Below are positions 1 to 10,968 of a stretch of DNA of 29,200 nucleotides, piece by piece. Made by a program: the position numbers and the translations under genes. The DNA comes from Triparma columacea (Eukaryota > Sar > Bolidophyceae > Parmales > Triparmaceae): assembly GCA_030267965.1 (NCBI GenBank), contig BRYA01000554.1:16467-45666 (forward strand), written 5' to 3'. Position 1 is the stretch's first letter. Each line of letters begins with the position of its first letter. Under the pieces are notes generated by a model, which worked only from the letters and a program-made list of their open reading frames with translations, had not been told where the DNA came from and made no database searches.

Positions 1-1174
1 AGTTCCTTCGCGATAGTTGCCCAGTAATGGGAAATTGTCGAGGGGGGACAAAGGCAGCGATTGGTCACTGATCGTACAACATATACCAAGAAAAAAACCC
101 ATAAAAATATACAAAACTGGGAATCATTATTCCCACCCAAACTCAACAAAGAACATGTCACATTAAGGTCGTCTTGATACGTTCGCAAGGGAGGAAAGGA
201 GATGGGAAGGGTTGTAATACTAGATAAAGGATTGTTGTTGTCTAATCTGTCCACTTGTGCCGCCTTCCGCGAGGGTTGTTTTGTCATGGGTCTGCGACGG
301 CTCAAGGAGGTTGAAAGGTGAATGCATTTCAAAGGCCCGCAATTTCATCGCGGGATCCTGCGCCCCCCCACGTTTTCCCATCGACACCATGCGCCGGGGT
401 CCGCTCTTAAAATGGCGCCGTCTGAGCGAAGCATGTTTTGCTTCTGACAACCCCACTTTTGGCATGAAACTTCATAATTTTCAATTCCCCCGCATCCCCT
501 CGCCCCAACCAAACACACTGCGCACACCACAACGCACAAACGCCCCCCCTCCACTCCCATCCTTCCCACCCGTCACGTCCATCACAATTTTGAAGAGCTC
601 TCCAACATGTCTCATCACCCTATTTCCTCATCAAGAAAAAGCCAAAATCGACAGTGAGTCCTTCACCTCCAAACTCCAACAAACGTGCGAAACACCCCGT
701 TCCCTTTCAGCGATGTGCCACCTGTGTCTTTTTAAGAACTCTCGAACGAACGAAATGCGATATATGTGCCACCCAGCCCAGAACAAGCCCACCTGGTGAC
801 CCGAAATCGAGCTTCAGGTTTTGGCCAAATACAGGCTTTCCTGGCTTCGAATACCCCACAAGACCATATCCCCACGATAAAATACATACAATATCGTACC
901 TCATTCCATGGTGTATCACAAAACGACGATTTGGTTGAAATACACGCCGAACCAACATCTCCTCGAGATCCCTTTTCCCTCAAACTTTGCTCCCTTTCAA
1001 TGTCGGCACTCGATTTCTAGTCCATGCTCCCACTTGTAACGTTCAACACCCATATAAACAGCGAACCGCTTGTTTTTACCCGTAAAACAAGTTTTCTACC
1101 AACACGTTGCCAACCACCATCCCTGCTAACACCTCTCCCTTTCCTTCATTCCTCTTTCCAGTAAATAAGCCAAT
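1..1174. other. Non-coding 5' region upstream of RPS15A
   Basis: I see no convincing gene here. Short open frames exist on both strands (for example 257-799 on +), but their translations are proline/serine-rich, have no recognisable domain, and overlap other equally long frames, as expected from C-rich non-coding DNA. The right end should hold the RPS15A promoter and 5' UTR. A pyrimidine stretch ending in CAG at about 1150-1161, just before the ATG, could be the acceptor of a 5'-UTR intron, but I cannot identify a donor with confidence. No tRNA or rRNA is evident. Confidence 0.6.
1053..1058 (+). promoter_or_regulatory. Possible TATA box of RPS15A
   Basis: The hexamer TATAAA lies 117-122 bases upstream of the RPS15A start codon. 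The position is plausible for a core promoter with a 5' UTR of under 100 bases. It rests on the motif alone. Confidence 0.3.
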
Positions 1175-1874
1175 ATGGTTCGCATGAGTGTACTCGCCGA
1201 CTGCCTTAAGACTATGACCAACGCTGAGAAGCGTGGAAAGAGGCAGGTCCTTATCCGCCCTTCCTCCAAGGTCATTGTCAAGTTCCTCCAGCAGATGCAG
1301 AAGCACGGTAAGTCCTCTCTCTCTCTCTCTCTCCTTCTACACCCTGCAAAGCGGCCGTCCGAACGGAGAATCCCAACCCCACGCAAGATTACACTCTGTT
1401 GGAGAAAGCGCCGACTTTTTATGCTAAGAAGACGTGCTGCAATTATCTCAATCAATTTTTTCACTTGCAACAACGATGCGGGCGAAGCATACACTCACGG
1501 GAACGAGCGCGCGCCAGTCGCCGGGCCCGCCGAGCTGAGCTCTACACGTTACTGCTTACTAACCCAAACCTCCCCCCCATTTCCTCATCGCTTTCTTTCC
1601 CAATCCAATAATAGGATACATCGGAGAGTTTGAGATCGTCGACGACCACCGCGCCGGCAAGATCGTCATCGAGTTGAACGGTCGCCTTAACAAATGCGGT
1701 GTGATCTCCCCCCGCTTTGACGTAACCGTCGACGAGATTGAGAAATGGATTGTGAACCTCCTCCCCGCACGCCAGTTCGGACACATCGTCCTGTCCACCA
1801 GTTTCGGTATCATGACCCACGACGAGGCGAAGAGGAAGAAGTGCGGAGGAAAGATCCTCGGGTTCTTCTACTAA
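1175..1874 (+). CDS. RPS15A: 40S ribosomal protein S15a (uS8 family)
   Basis: Cytosolic small-subunit ribosomal protein of the uS8 family (eukaryotic S15a/S22), which contacts the central domain of 18S rRNA. There are two exons: 1175-1307 and 1615-1874, joined in phase 1 across a GTAAGT...ATAG intron of 307 bases with a perfect TACTAAC branch motif at 1557-1563. The product is 130 residues, the usual length for this family. It starts [14 protein letters not shown], and the C-terminal half contains the family signature around [16 protein letters not shown] and ends [12 protein letters not shown], as in other eukaryotes. The codon split at the junction (G|GA, Gly) restores the conserved HGYIGEFE segment. 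The intron begins with a CT microsatellite. Codons are strongly C/G-ending, typical of a highly expressed gene. Its 3' end faces the R-SNARE gene across 146 bases. Confidence 0.97.
1315..1332. repeat. (CT)9 microsatellite in RPS15A intron
   Basis: Nine CT dinucleotides lie just inside the donor of the RPS15A intron. This is a simple repeat and I assign it no function. Confidence 0.85.
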
Positions 1875-2020
1875 ATTTAAATAAGGTTTAAACAAGAATC
1901 AAAAGAGAGATGACGAACATTCGCATTAACGTAAAACATCCTTAACCCCACACCATCATCATCCCCCACCCCCCCGACGTAAACTTGTGCTTGATGCAAC
2001 GTATCTCAATATAGATGTCT

Positions 2021-2919
2021 TCATTTCCTCTTGTTGTTGTTGTTTGTCGTGCTCAGAACAATAACGAGTGCAATGATCCCTCCAACAAGTAGGAAAAGGA
2101 ATGCAATCGCCAAGTTCATTTTCCTGTTCTTGCATCTCATGACTTTCCTCAGCTTGTTGGATTTCCTTTTAAACACCAAGCTCTGTTCCGTAAGAAGTTC
2201 GCTCCTCTTATCAATCTCCTCCAACTTCTCGGAAGACTCAAGCATAACTGCGATGTTGTCTTGCATGGTTACTTTAACAACGTCAATCTTACCCATAACC
2301 TCCGCAACCTTATCAATCTCCCCCGGTCCGTTAAACCTCTTAACCAACGCCTTAAGGTCCGGTCTGATTTTCGTCCTGAATTTCGAAGGTGTGTCCGTCA
2401 GGCTTTTCATACCCATGCTGTTGTTATCTCCAGTGACCTTATCAACAAGCAGATAATGAGCGGCGCGGAGGCAAGATACGGACGTACGGAGAGGGTAGGT
2501 TACGGAACATATTAGAGCGTAACAACGGTCGTGGGAATCTGCGAGGTACACTATCTTGTGCAGGTTTGAGGACGATACTGAGGGGGGGGACTCCTAAAGG
2601 GTTGGGTTTGAAGGGGGGGGGGGAGGAGAAACGAAAGGGTTAGAGACTTTTTGAAGAAAAGGGAATGTAAAAAGTAAAGGCCCAACAACTAACAATCTGC
2701 TGTACTCACAATGTTCCTGACGGGCATAGCAGCCCTAACGCATTTCCCAGCCACACCCTCATCGTCTCCACCTTCATAATCTTCATACACAGAGACATCT
2801 GATTTAGAAGAGTCGTACCTCCCAATTGCAGAGAGAGGTACGGTGGTTGGGGTTCCAAAGGGGGGGAGTTTGTAGATTAGTAGGGCTGAGATTTGCGGTG
2901 TTTGAGGGGGAGATGACAT
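2021..2919 (-). CDS. Longin-type R-SNARE (VAMP7-like)
   Basis: Vesicle SNARE that would drive fusion in the endomembrane system. The proposed exons are 2919-2706 and 2577-2021 (256 residues). An N-terminal longin domain (residues 1 to about 130, hydrophobic core ISALLIYKL, then CYALICSVTYPLRTSV) is followed by a SNARE coiled coil at about 160-220 and a C-terminal anchor from residue 225 (NLAIAFLFLLVGGIIALVIV) with a short Asn/Lys tail. The segment MQDNIAVMLESSEKLEEIDK lines up with the synaptobrevin/Snc motif MRDNI...ERGERL, but with Gln177 at the zero-layer position where R-SNAREs carry Arg. The first join is uncertain. The strongest donor (GTGAGT at 2709) ends in phase 0 and does not fit the CTCAG acceptor, whereas GTACAG four bases on gives an open frame and a longin-like strand. 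The family is secure; the exact junction is not. Confidence 0.8.
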
Positions 2920-3692
2920 CCTCTCAGGTAGACTTATGAATTAGAAGGGGGTGTTGAGGGGGGGGAGGTTGTGAGAGAGGTAGTGAGAGAGGTAGACTTT
3001 CGGAGTTGGCCGTTGCCGTCAGTCTTGTGTTGGGGTTTTGAGGGATATATAACCTTTTATAGCCTTTTGGAACCCTTCGTAGCCCTAATATGATGGATGT
3101 TGAGACAATTAGAGTGAATTAGATTGTAATGAGGTCGTTTGAGATGAAAACAAAGGAGAATTAAATGATGCTGAAATTGTTGGTTCAAATTTTGAGAGAA
3201 AAAGCAAGGATGGAAGGAGCCGAAAATTAAATTTGGCTGTCGGGGTGATTGAACGATGACATCACGCAGACAACTAGCTGCTTAGGCTCCCAATTCCCAA
3301 AAATGGTTTTATTGAGAACGTCCATTATGACCACAATCTTCATATAATTAGGCCTCTTTGGCCGCTCCAGTTCCAGTTGAGGCTCTCTTCCCCACCCCTT
3401 TGCCTTCCTTTTTGCTTTCAGTGAGTTTTCTACTTTCTCGTCTATTTATTATTATATTTACATCATATATATCATTTATATACACACATGTCCACATCGG
3501 CACGAATATGACAACAAAAAACGTTGAAAAGGCCAGCTTTTACATCAATCAAAACCCGACACCTTCATACCACTTACCCCACAAATCTAACCTCACAAAC
3601 CCTCACACAGACACACAATCATATAACCGACTACATTATTACCAAATAGACACCTCCAACACATCGCATACCCTATAATCCTCCATAACCCA
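2920..3692. other. Divergent intergenic region, no gene seen
   Basis: This 773-base spacer lies between the start of the R-SNARE gene (minus) and the start of the small membrane protein (plus). It is more AT-rich than the coding DNA, with stretches such as TTATTATTATATTTAC near 3445 and TATATATC near 3465, and G runs near 2950. An open frame at 3358-3678 gives a low-complexity Ser/Thr/Leu translation that resembles nothing I know, so I treat it as non-coding. It presumably contains both promoters. Confidence 0.55.
3053..3061 (-). promoter_or_regulatory. Possible TATA box of the R-SNARE gene
   Basis: Read on the minus strand, TATAAAAGG occurs 134-142 bases upstream of the R-SNARE start codon, in otherwise AT-rich intergenic DNA. 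It is a good match to the TATA consensus, based on motif and position only. Confidence 0.3.
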
Positions 3693-4439
3693 ATGTCCTC
3701 CCCGAACCCTCTTTCACCTCCCAAGGCAGCCTCATCATGGGATGAATACGAGCGTCTCCGTAATCATTCCCTAACCCAATCCTCCGCCCGACGGGCATAC
3801 CGCCAAGCCACTAGGGTACAGGAAGGTGGATACTCACCAAGTGTAGTATGGAAAAGAAGGACGAGAGAGGAAGTTGTGGAAACACTTAAAAAAGAAGCAG
3901 AGGGGATAGGGAAGTCTCCTAACCATAACGATATTAACGGTGTGATGATTGGGGAGGGGGATGGAAAAGACAACGAGGATGTAAAGGGCTCGGTTTTCAC
4001 ACTCTCAGATGTTTCAAAGAGGGTTGTTGTTGATGAATCTACAAAGCAAACTCCACCATCTCCCACCTCCCCCTCCTTCATTGGTAAATCCGTTAGAACA
4101 ATGATGTACCTAGGTCTCTTCATGTTCGTTCTAGGTTTCATGTTTGTCCTCCACGCAGTCCTTTTTCACGAAACTGTTATATCCTCAACTTTAGACGTTG
4201 AGCGTGTCGTATACGAGTACCTAAAACACCTAACATACATCGGACACGACAACATGGAAGGGAGGGGAGGGGAGGATAATAATACGGGGGGAGCTATGTC
4301 CTTAGCTTGGGGTGTTTGGGAGTCAATGGTAGGGAGTGGTGAAGTAGAGGAGGAGGAGGAAGGGATGGTGGAACAGGCGTGGAAATTGGCGAGGTATTAT
4401 ACAGGATGGGATGAGGGGGGGGAGAAAGGAGAGCTATAG
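3693..4439 (+). CDS. Hypothetical single-pass membrane protein
   Basis: This is an intact 248-residue reading frame that I do not recognise. The N-terminal about 130 residues are hydrophilic, beginning MSSPNPLSPPKAASSWDEYE, with a basic Arg-rich patch (SSARRAYRQATRV, WKRRTREEVVETLKK). One strong hydrophobic span lies at about residues 136-158 (MMYLGLFMFVLGFMFVLHAVLF). A C-terminal about 90-residue domain follows, with DVERVVYEYLKHL, an acidic run EVEEEEEGMVEQ and a final WKLARYYTGWDEGG. There is no signal peptide, so it is probably tail-in or type II, though topology is inferred. Its 3' end is tail-to-tail with the kinase gene. The long frame and ordered composition favour a real gene, but no homologue is recalled and an unseen intron or other start cannot be excluded. 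Confidence 0.55.
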   Translation: MSSPNPLSPPKAASSWDEYERLRNHSLTQSSARRAYRQATRVQEGGYSPSVVWKRRTREEVVETLKKEAEGIGKSPNHNDINGVMIGEGDGKDNEDVKGSVFTLSDVSKRVVVDESTKQTPPSPTSPSFIGKSVRTMMYLGLFMFVLGFMFVLHAVLFHETVISSTLDVERVVYEYLKHLTYIGHDNMEGRGGEDNNTGGAMSLAWGVWESMVGSGEVEEEEEGMVEQAWKLARYYTGWDEGGEKGEL

Positions 4440-4747
4440 TATTTGGGGGGTTGAGAGACGGTTATCTATTATATAACTTAGGTTAATGGGGGATGAGGGG
4501 ACGTGGAATCAGAAGTGGAGTTTTGACGAGGTATTATACAGGAGTGGGGGGAAGTGGGGGGGGGGGGTGATGAAAAACAAGACAATAGAGTTTATGAGAA
4601 AAACCCCAACCCCAAATATATTATGCCCCCTCCCGTAAAACCCTTTAATAATCCCCCCCAACGCCCATGGTGATATCCTCTCCCTAACCCTTTGCTTAGC
4701 CTTTTAAGTTTTGTACGTAAATTCTCAAGTAACCTCCTCCCTTCACC
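4440..4747. other. Convergent 3' spacer with homopolymer runs
   Basis: This is the 308-base gap between the stop codons of the hypothetical membrane protein and the kinase. It contains a long G run near 4555-4567, C runs near 4625-4660 and no plausible gene. It presumably holds both 3' UTRs. Confidence 0.6.
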
Positions 4748-6684
4748 TCACTCCGCCTCCTCCTCTTCCCCCTCCTCAACTACCTCTTCATTAATCATAT
4801 TCTCGATCCTCTTCCTCTTCTTGTCCCCAATATGGAACGATTTGGTCCTCATGGAGTTCCTCCTAACCGTTATCTCACTACCCATCTTCTTCCTCTTCTG
4901 TTCTATCTCCTTCTCCCTCTGCAGTCTCCTGTCTTCCCTCCTACTACTCGTCCCGACGTTGCTGCCGCTACCGGATACGCGGTAGCTGTAACTGTCCTCC
5001 TCGTGCCAGGGGTTGTAATAAAAATCCTCAAACACCTTGTCGGCGACTGAGCCAATCCCCACCTCCTCGATCTTCTTTGTGTTGGCGTCGAAAGCAATCT
5101 GGTTGTGTGGGGGTAGTAGGAGGGGGTAAGCTTCGATTGCCTTGGAGGCGTTACAAAAAATACCTTATCCCTCCTCCCTCTCCCTCTCCTCACCTGCTCA
5201 AAGACGTCCAGGTCCCCTCTGCATATCGTAGCCATATCGTTCGGTTTCGGCACGCACGGGCTCGGCGCCTTCTTGTTCTTGATGGCCTCCCAGTCAACCC
5301 CATCAAAGAACTTGTGTTTCATTATCGCCTCCACACCACCCTTAGCACCCAGCCTGCAGTCCTCCTTCATAACTGTGAGCTTCTGAACCAGGTCTACGAA
5401 AACTTCGTCCCCTCCTGACTTCTTGAGTACGAACTCCCTGTCGAGTTTGTAGTGCTCCGGTAGCATCTCCCTCTCAAAATTGATTTCGTCCTCCCTTACA
5501 AGTGTAGTTTTCATGTCCTTCTCCTGCGCTCTCTCGTTCAAATGAAGCGCCAGCACCGTGTTATAGTTGTGTTCGTGCATGTCGAACGGGTAGTGGTTGC
5601 AGCACATCCTGTACATCATAACCCCCACTGCAAAGAAGTCGTGCGTTACCCTCTGCGCCTTCTTGTCGCCCTTGTCGCGTGATTCGGGGCTCATGTAGGG
5701 GAGGGTGCCGCCGTGGGCGTAGGAGACGTCGTTCTTTAGCTTGTCGGCCATGCCGAAATCGGCGAGCCGGGCGTAACCGTGCTTGTCGATTAGGAGGTTC
5801 TCCTCCTTTATGTCGCGGTGGAGGATCTTGTGGGAGTTGTGCAAGGACTCGAGACCGAGGAGGCAGTTGCAGACCAACCAGCGGATAGTACCCATTGGGA
5901 GAACGCGACCGGGGGAGGCGTTCTGGGTGGGAGGGAGGGGGAGGGCGGGCAAGTTGTGGAGAGGAAGGGTTAGATAGATGACTTGTAGTTGAGCTTTGCT
6001 GTGCGAAAACGGCAGGGAGAGCAGTAGCGACCACAAAAGCAACCACAACAAAAGTAAGTGCAGCAGCCCAATCCATTGCCACCCCCCCCCCCTCCCCCCC
6101 CCCTCCTCCCCACCCCACTCCTACCTGCAAGTGAAGGGCGTCCCCCCCCTCCATCAAGCTCTGCACCAAGTAAACGTACGCCTTGTCCTGGAACGCGCAC
6201 TCCAGCTTCATCAGGAACTCGCTCCTCTCGCTGTGGTCGTCGCTGATCTCCTCCATGAAGTGGAGCTCCCCCATTACTAGAATGTCCATCCCCGGGCAGG
6301 ATATTATGCGCTGCTTCTCCAGACGCTTCATGGCGTGGAAGTCCTCCCTTTCGGACATAGGGCCGAAGCTGGGAGTGGGGAGGGGGGATGTTGAAGGGTT
6401 TAAGGGTAAGTTGGGACACCCATCAAATCTCAGTCTCAGTTGTTGACCGGCACAGCATCCATTATCTCCCAGCAAGTCCCAGCCAGTCCCCCCTCCCGAA
6501 GGGTCGTCATCAGCCCCTTCCCGCTCCCCCCCCCACCAACTCACTTCTTAGTTACTGCGAATACGGTTCCAAACCCCCCCTGTCCAAGCGCCCTGTGTTC
6601 CTCAAAACATGTGGGATCAAGGGTACCTTTCTTTACCTGAAGGGTTTTGTCCACGTCAGATGTTGACGCGGAGCAGTTACCCAT
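4748..6684 (-). CDS. N-myristoylated AGC/YANK-like Ser/Thr protein kinase
   Basis: Protein kinase built from four exons: 6684-6545, 6368-6125, 5922-5194 and 5098-4748 (487 residues). The joins keep frame (AA|C, then phase 0 twice) at GTGAGT, GTAGGA and GTGAGG donors. The start MGNCSAS is a textbook myristoylation signal (Gly2), with Cys4 as a possible palmitoylation site. The glycine loop is GQGGFGTV (34-41). The ATP lysine is K61 in HAMKRL, the catalytic loop is HRDIKEEN (D165), the metal site is DFG (D183), and the activation segment ends GGTLPYMSPE (E208). After the catalytic core, FFDGVDWEAIKNKKAPSPCVPKP (split here by description, about residues 335-357) resembles the AGC C-terminal tail. 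The GT-x-PYM-PE pattern plus myristoylation recall YANK/STK32, but the subfamily is uncertain. A charged Lys/Glu-rich tail (372-487) is unlike any family I know. All catalytic residues are present, so activity is expected, probably at a membrane. Confidence 0.88.
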
Positions 6685-7119
6685 AGGAGTATAGAGGGTT
6701 GGGGTGTGTGGGGGGGAATGACGACGTTGGAAAAGGGAGAAAGTTATGTACAAGGAATCCCCCAGCGGTTGTGGGGTGAGTTAGGAAAGGAAGGAAGAGA
6801 GAAAAATGTTTTCTTAATCCACACACCACTTTAACCCACAGCGTGCTAAAAATGAATTTGACCACCAGAGCAAAGAGCTTATGTCTCATCCTGATCGACT
6901 GGTTTCAATTGCGATAATGCTCACAATATACACTTTGTGTTAAAAAAAAATTGATTTCCGCTTGTTGAAACGAATTCAAGTTTCACCATCGACGTTTATT
7001 TTATTTCAGACACCAACTGCGCCGTTTGATTATGCGACATTCGCGACAACAACTTTCAGATCAAAGTCCAAACAAAATGCAAAGAAAGGTAAGAAGGGAT
7101 GGCTTTCCGACGAACAAAA
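6685..7119. other. Divergent promoter region, kinase / IleRS
   Basis: This is a 435-base gap between two start codons on opposite strands. A T-rich stretch ending TTTATTTCAG near 7011 could be an acceptor of a 5'-UTR intron for IleRS. A short ATG frame at 7077 (MQRK...) ahead of the IleRS start may be an upstream ORF. No other gene is visible. Confidence 0.5.
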
Positions 7120-10100
7120 ATGTCTTCCTTTGTTGAACGTGACATATCCTCCCACGCGGGCTTCGTTGGGGAGGAGGAAAATGTTGCCGCCCTATGGAAG
7201 AGCATAGATGCTATGCACGCTCAGAATCGCATGAGTAAAGAGAGGTAAGGTCGTGGCCCTCCGACGTTTCGTCATGGACAAGTGTTGATTTATGTCTTTT
7301 TGAGGTCATAATACTACCAAAGATCTATGCTCAACTCTTTTATACACGCTTCCTCCCCTGTAACGTCATTTATTCTGCCAAATACATGCCCCGAACTCAA
7401 ATAACTAACCCTTCTCCCCACGCTTCTCCTTCCCCTCTTCTCTTCCCTCCCTTGCACAGGAAAGAGCCCGAGTACACGTTCTATGATGGTCCTCCATTCG
7501 CCACTGGTCTTCCCCATTACGGCCACATCCTTGCCGGAACCATCAAGGACACTGTCACCAGGTACGCTGCCATGAACGGCTTCAGGGTGGAGAGGAGGGC
7601 GGGCTGGGATTGCCACGGGCTGCCTGTGGAGTATGAGGTAAGTTGAGACGAGGGCTGAAACCAATGATTATGCATCGTAGTCGGAAAACGGTTCTCATTC
7701 AACACACACACTGATGCTTCCGCTTACCACCAACCTCTCATACCTTTTTGCGCTTTCCATCATGCAGATCGACCAGAAACTCAACATTACGCACAGGGAC
7801 CAGGTCCTGGAGATGGGCATCGAGAACTACAACAAGGAGTGCCGTTCCATCGTTACCCGCTACACCAAGGAGTGGGAAACCACCGTCACCCGCCTCGGTA
7901 GGTGGATCGACTTCGAGAACGACTACAAGACCCTGGACCCCTCCTTCATGGAGTCGGTCTGGTGGGTCTTCAAGGAGCTCTTCAACAAGGACATGGTCTA
8001 CCAGGGTTACAAGGTGATGCCGTTTTCCACCGCATGCGGCACCCCTCTCTCCAACTTCGAGGCCGGCCTCAACTACAAGGAGGGCACTAAGGACCCCGCT
8101 GTCGTGGTCTCCTTCCCCCTTACCGAGGACCCCGAGGTCTCCTTCGTCGCTTGGACGACCACCCCATGGACCCTCCCGAGCAACCTCGCCCTGTGCGTCA
8201 ACCCAGAATTCGAGTACGTCAAGATTAAGGACCTGGCATCGAGCAAGGTCTACATCATAGGGAAGGCGAGGTTGTGCCAGCTCTACCCTCAAATGAAAGG
8301 CAAGAAGTGGAAGAAGGAGAAGGAGAAGGAGATCTTTGAAGTCCTCGCCACCTACAAGGGATCCGAGCTCGTCGGCAAGACGTACACCCCCCTCTTTGAC
8401 TACTTCGCCTCCGACGAGGGCCAGACCTATTGGAGAGTGCTCAGCGACAAGTATGTTACCGATGACTCCGGTACGGGAATCGTTCACCAAGCCCCGGCCT
8501 TCGGAGAGGACGATTACCGCGTCTGCCTCGCCCACTCCATCATCAAGAAGGGGAGTGACATCCCCTGTCCCGTCGACTCCAACGGAATCTACACCGCGGG
8601 GTGCACGGACTTTGTCGGACAGTACGTCAAGGACGCCGACCCCAAGATCTGCGAGATGCTCAAGGCGCAAGGAAGGCTCGTGCAGAAGGACGTCATATCG
8701 CATTCTTACCCCTTCTGCTGGAGGTCGGACACCCCGCTTATTTACAAGGCGGTGCCGAGCTGGTTCGTCAAGGTCGAGGAGATTAGGGACAAGCTTATGA
8801 AGAACAACGAGAAGACGCACTGGGTCCCTAACCACGTCAAGGACGTCAGGTTCCACAACTGGCTCAGGGACGCCCGCGACTGGGCAGTCAGCAGGAATAG
8901 GTTCTGGGGCACCCCCATCCCCGTTTGGGCGAACGACGACTTCTCGGAAGTTATCTGCATCGGATCCATCGCCGAACTCGCGGAGCTCAGCGGGGTTACC
9001 GTGGACGACCTCCACAGGGAGACTGTCGATAAGATCGAGATCCCGTCCAAGAAGAACCCCGGTACTGTGCTAAAGCGCATCGACGAGGTCTTTGACTGCT
9101 GGTTCGAGTCCGGGTCCATGCCTTACGCCCAGAAGCACTATCCCTTCGAGAACGCTGAAGAGTTCAAGGATGGCTTCCCCGCCGACTTCATCGCCGAGGG
9201 CCTAGACCAAACCCGTGGATGGTTCTACACCCTCATGGTCCTCTCCACCGCCCTCTTTGACAAGCCCCCCTTTAAGAACCTCATCGTTAACGGCCTCGTC
9301 CTCGCAGCTGACGGGAAGAAGATGTCCAAGAGGCTTAAGAACTACCCTGACCCCACCCTCGTCATCAACAAGTACGGCGCGGACGCCCTCCGCATGTACC
9401 TGATCAACTCACCTGTCGTCAGGGCTGAGCCGCTGAAGTTTCAGGAAGAAGGAGTCCTTGGGGTCGTCAAGGATGTGTTCAATCCTTGGTTCAACGCCTT
9501 TAAGTTCCTCATGCAGCAGGTCGACAGGTTCGAGACATCCACCGCGACCAAATTCGCCCCGAACATCGACAAGGTCAGGGCCTCCAAGAACTCTATCGAC
9601 ATCTGGCTCGGCGCCCGCACGCAGGGCCTAATCAAGTTCGTCCACGAGGAGATGGCTGCCTACCGCCTCTACACCGTCATGCCTGAGCTTGTCAGCTTCA
9701 TCACCGAGCTCACCAACTGGTACGTCCGCCTTAACCGTGACCGCCTTAAGGGCAGCGACGATGACGCTGAGTCCGGCCTCCAAGTCCTTTACTCCACTCT
9801 TCTGGACATCACCATCCTCCTCGCCCCCTTCAACCCCTTCATCTGCGAGTACTTTTACCAGAACTTGCGAAAACTCCAGACTTCGTACGACCCCGCCAAC
9901 CCCAACGACACCACCAACCCCGCTATCGCTGGAAAGACTGCCTCTGTCCACCTCCTCAGGCTCCCCGCCTTTGACGCTAGCAGGATCAACGACACTGCCG
10001 TTGAGGGAATGAAGATGCTCCAGAAGATCGTCAAGCTGGGCAGGGATGCTAGGGAGAAGAGACTTATCTCCGTCAAGACTCCCCTTAGGTGCATGGTTGT

Positions 10101-10968
10101 CGTCATGCCCCTGGCCTCTCAGGACGTCTTTGAGGATGTCAAGACTAAGCTCGCCCCCTACATCATGACTGAGCTCAACGTCTGGGATATCAAGTTTGTC
10201 ACTCCCTCCGAGGAGGCCGAGTGGGTCAAGATTGCCCTCCTTCCCGACCTCAAGATCCTCGGGAAGAAGCTCGGTAAGGCGATGAAGGCTGTGAAGCAGG
10301 GCCTCGTCAACATGACCCACGAACAGGCCAAGGCCGCTATTGAGAGCGGCTCAGCAGAGGTCGAGGGGCAGGTCATCGACTTCAAGACCGAGGTCATTAG
10401 CATGTACAAGTACGCGAAGGAGGACGAGGCCTGGGAGGGCTGCGTTCACAACGACGGCGACGTCGTGTGCGCCATAGACTCAACCATGGACGAGAAGCTC
10501 ATCGCCGCCGGAAAGTGCAGGGAGCTCATCACCAACATCCAGAAGCTTCGCAAGGTCGCGGGGCTCGTAGTGACCGACAAGATCGAGGCCTTTTACGAGG
10601 AACAGGGGGGAAATACCATGAGGAAGTACATTAAGGGCAACCTCAAGACTTTCGAGGACAAGTTCAAGGGCATGGTTCCCCTCCCCAAGGAACTTGCTAG
10701 CGAGGCAAGCTCCGTTCTCGCCAGTACCGAGGTCGACATGGATGGTATGGGTAAGTTGACTGTCGACATCCGCTCCCCTCAGCTCAGCCTTAGCCAGAGC
10801 ATCACGGACGCGGCGGTCGCCAAGTTCATCGCAACCCTCAGCATCAACGACGTCACGGACGCGCAGGAAGTCACCTGCAAGATCGACGCCGCCGAACACA
10901 CCCTCGTGGAGGGCAAGGACTTCTTCAAGTCCGCAACTGCTATGGCCGTCGCCGAGAACAAGTTCTAA
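7120..10968 (+). CDS. IARS1: Isoleucyl-tRNA synthetase, cytosolic type
   Basis: Class I aminoacyl-tRNA synthetase that charges tRNA-Ile with isoleucine using ATP and edits misactivated valine. There are three exons: 7120-7244, 7460-7637 and 7768-10968, joined in phases 2 and 0 (1167 residues, usual for eukaryotic cytosolic IleRS). The HIGH signature appears as HYGH at 61-64 within [16 protein letters not shown], and the KMSKS loop as KMSKR at 619-623 followed by LKNYPDP. The CP1 editing domain has [11 protein letters not shown]. The anticodon-binding helical bundle and the long eukaryotic C-terminal extension follow. The start at 7120 gives a short N-terminus ([12 protein letters not shown]) with no targeting peptide, in line with a cytosolic enzyme. 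An ATG at 7077 is out of the way and probably belongs to the leader. Codon use is strongly C/G-ending. AATAAA occurs 39 bases after the stop. Confidence 0.97.

Noticed and set aside
257..799. 180-residue plus-strand frame in the left flank
   Set aside because: Its composition is proline/serine/threonine-rich and it overlaps several other frames of similar length. There is no domain and no splice-supported neighbour.
7738..9015. 425-residue open frame on the minus strand opposite IleRS
   Set aside because: It is antisense to a strongly supported conserved gene with C/G-biased third positions, which creates long open complementary frames. The translation is Val/Leu/Asp-rich with no domain.
9628..10320. 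230-residue minus-strand frame opposite IleRS
   Set aside because: It is a shadow frame of the same kind, with no start context or recognisable motif.
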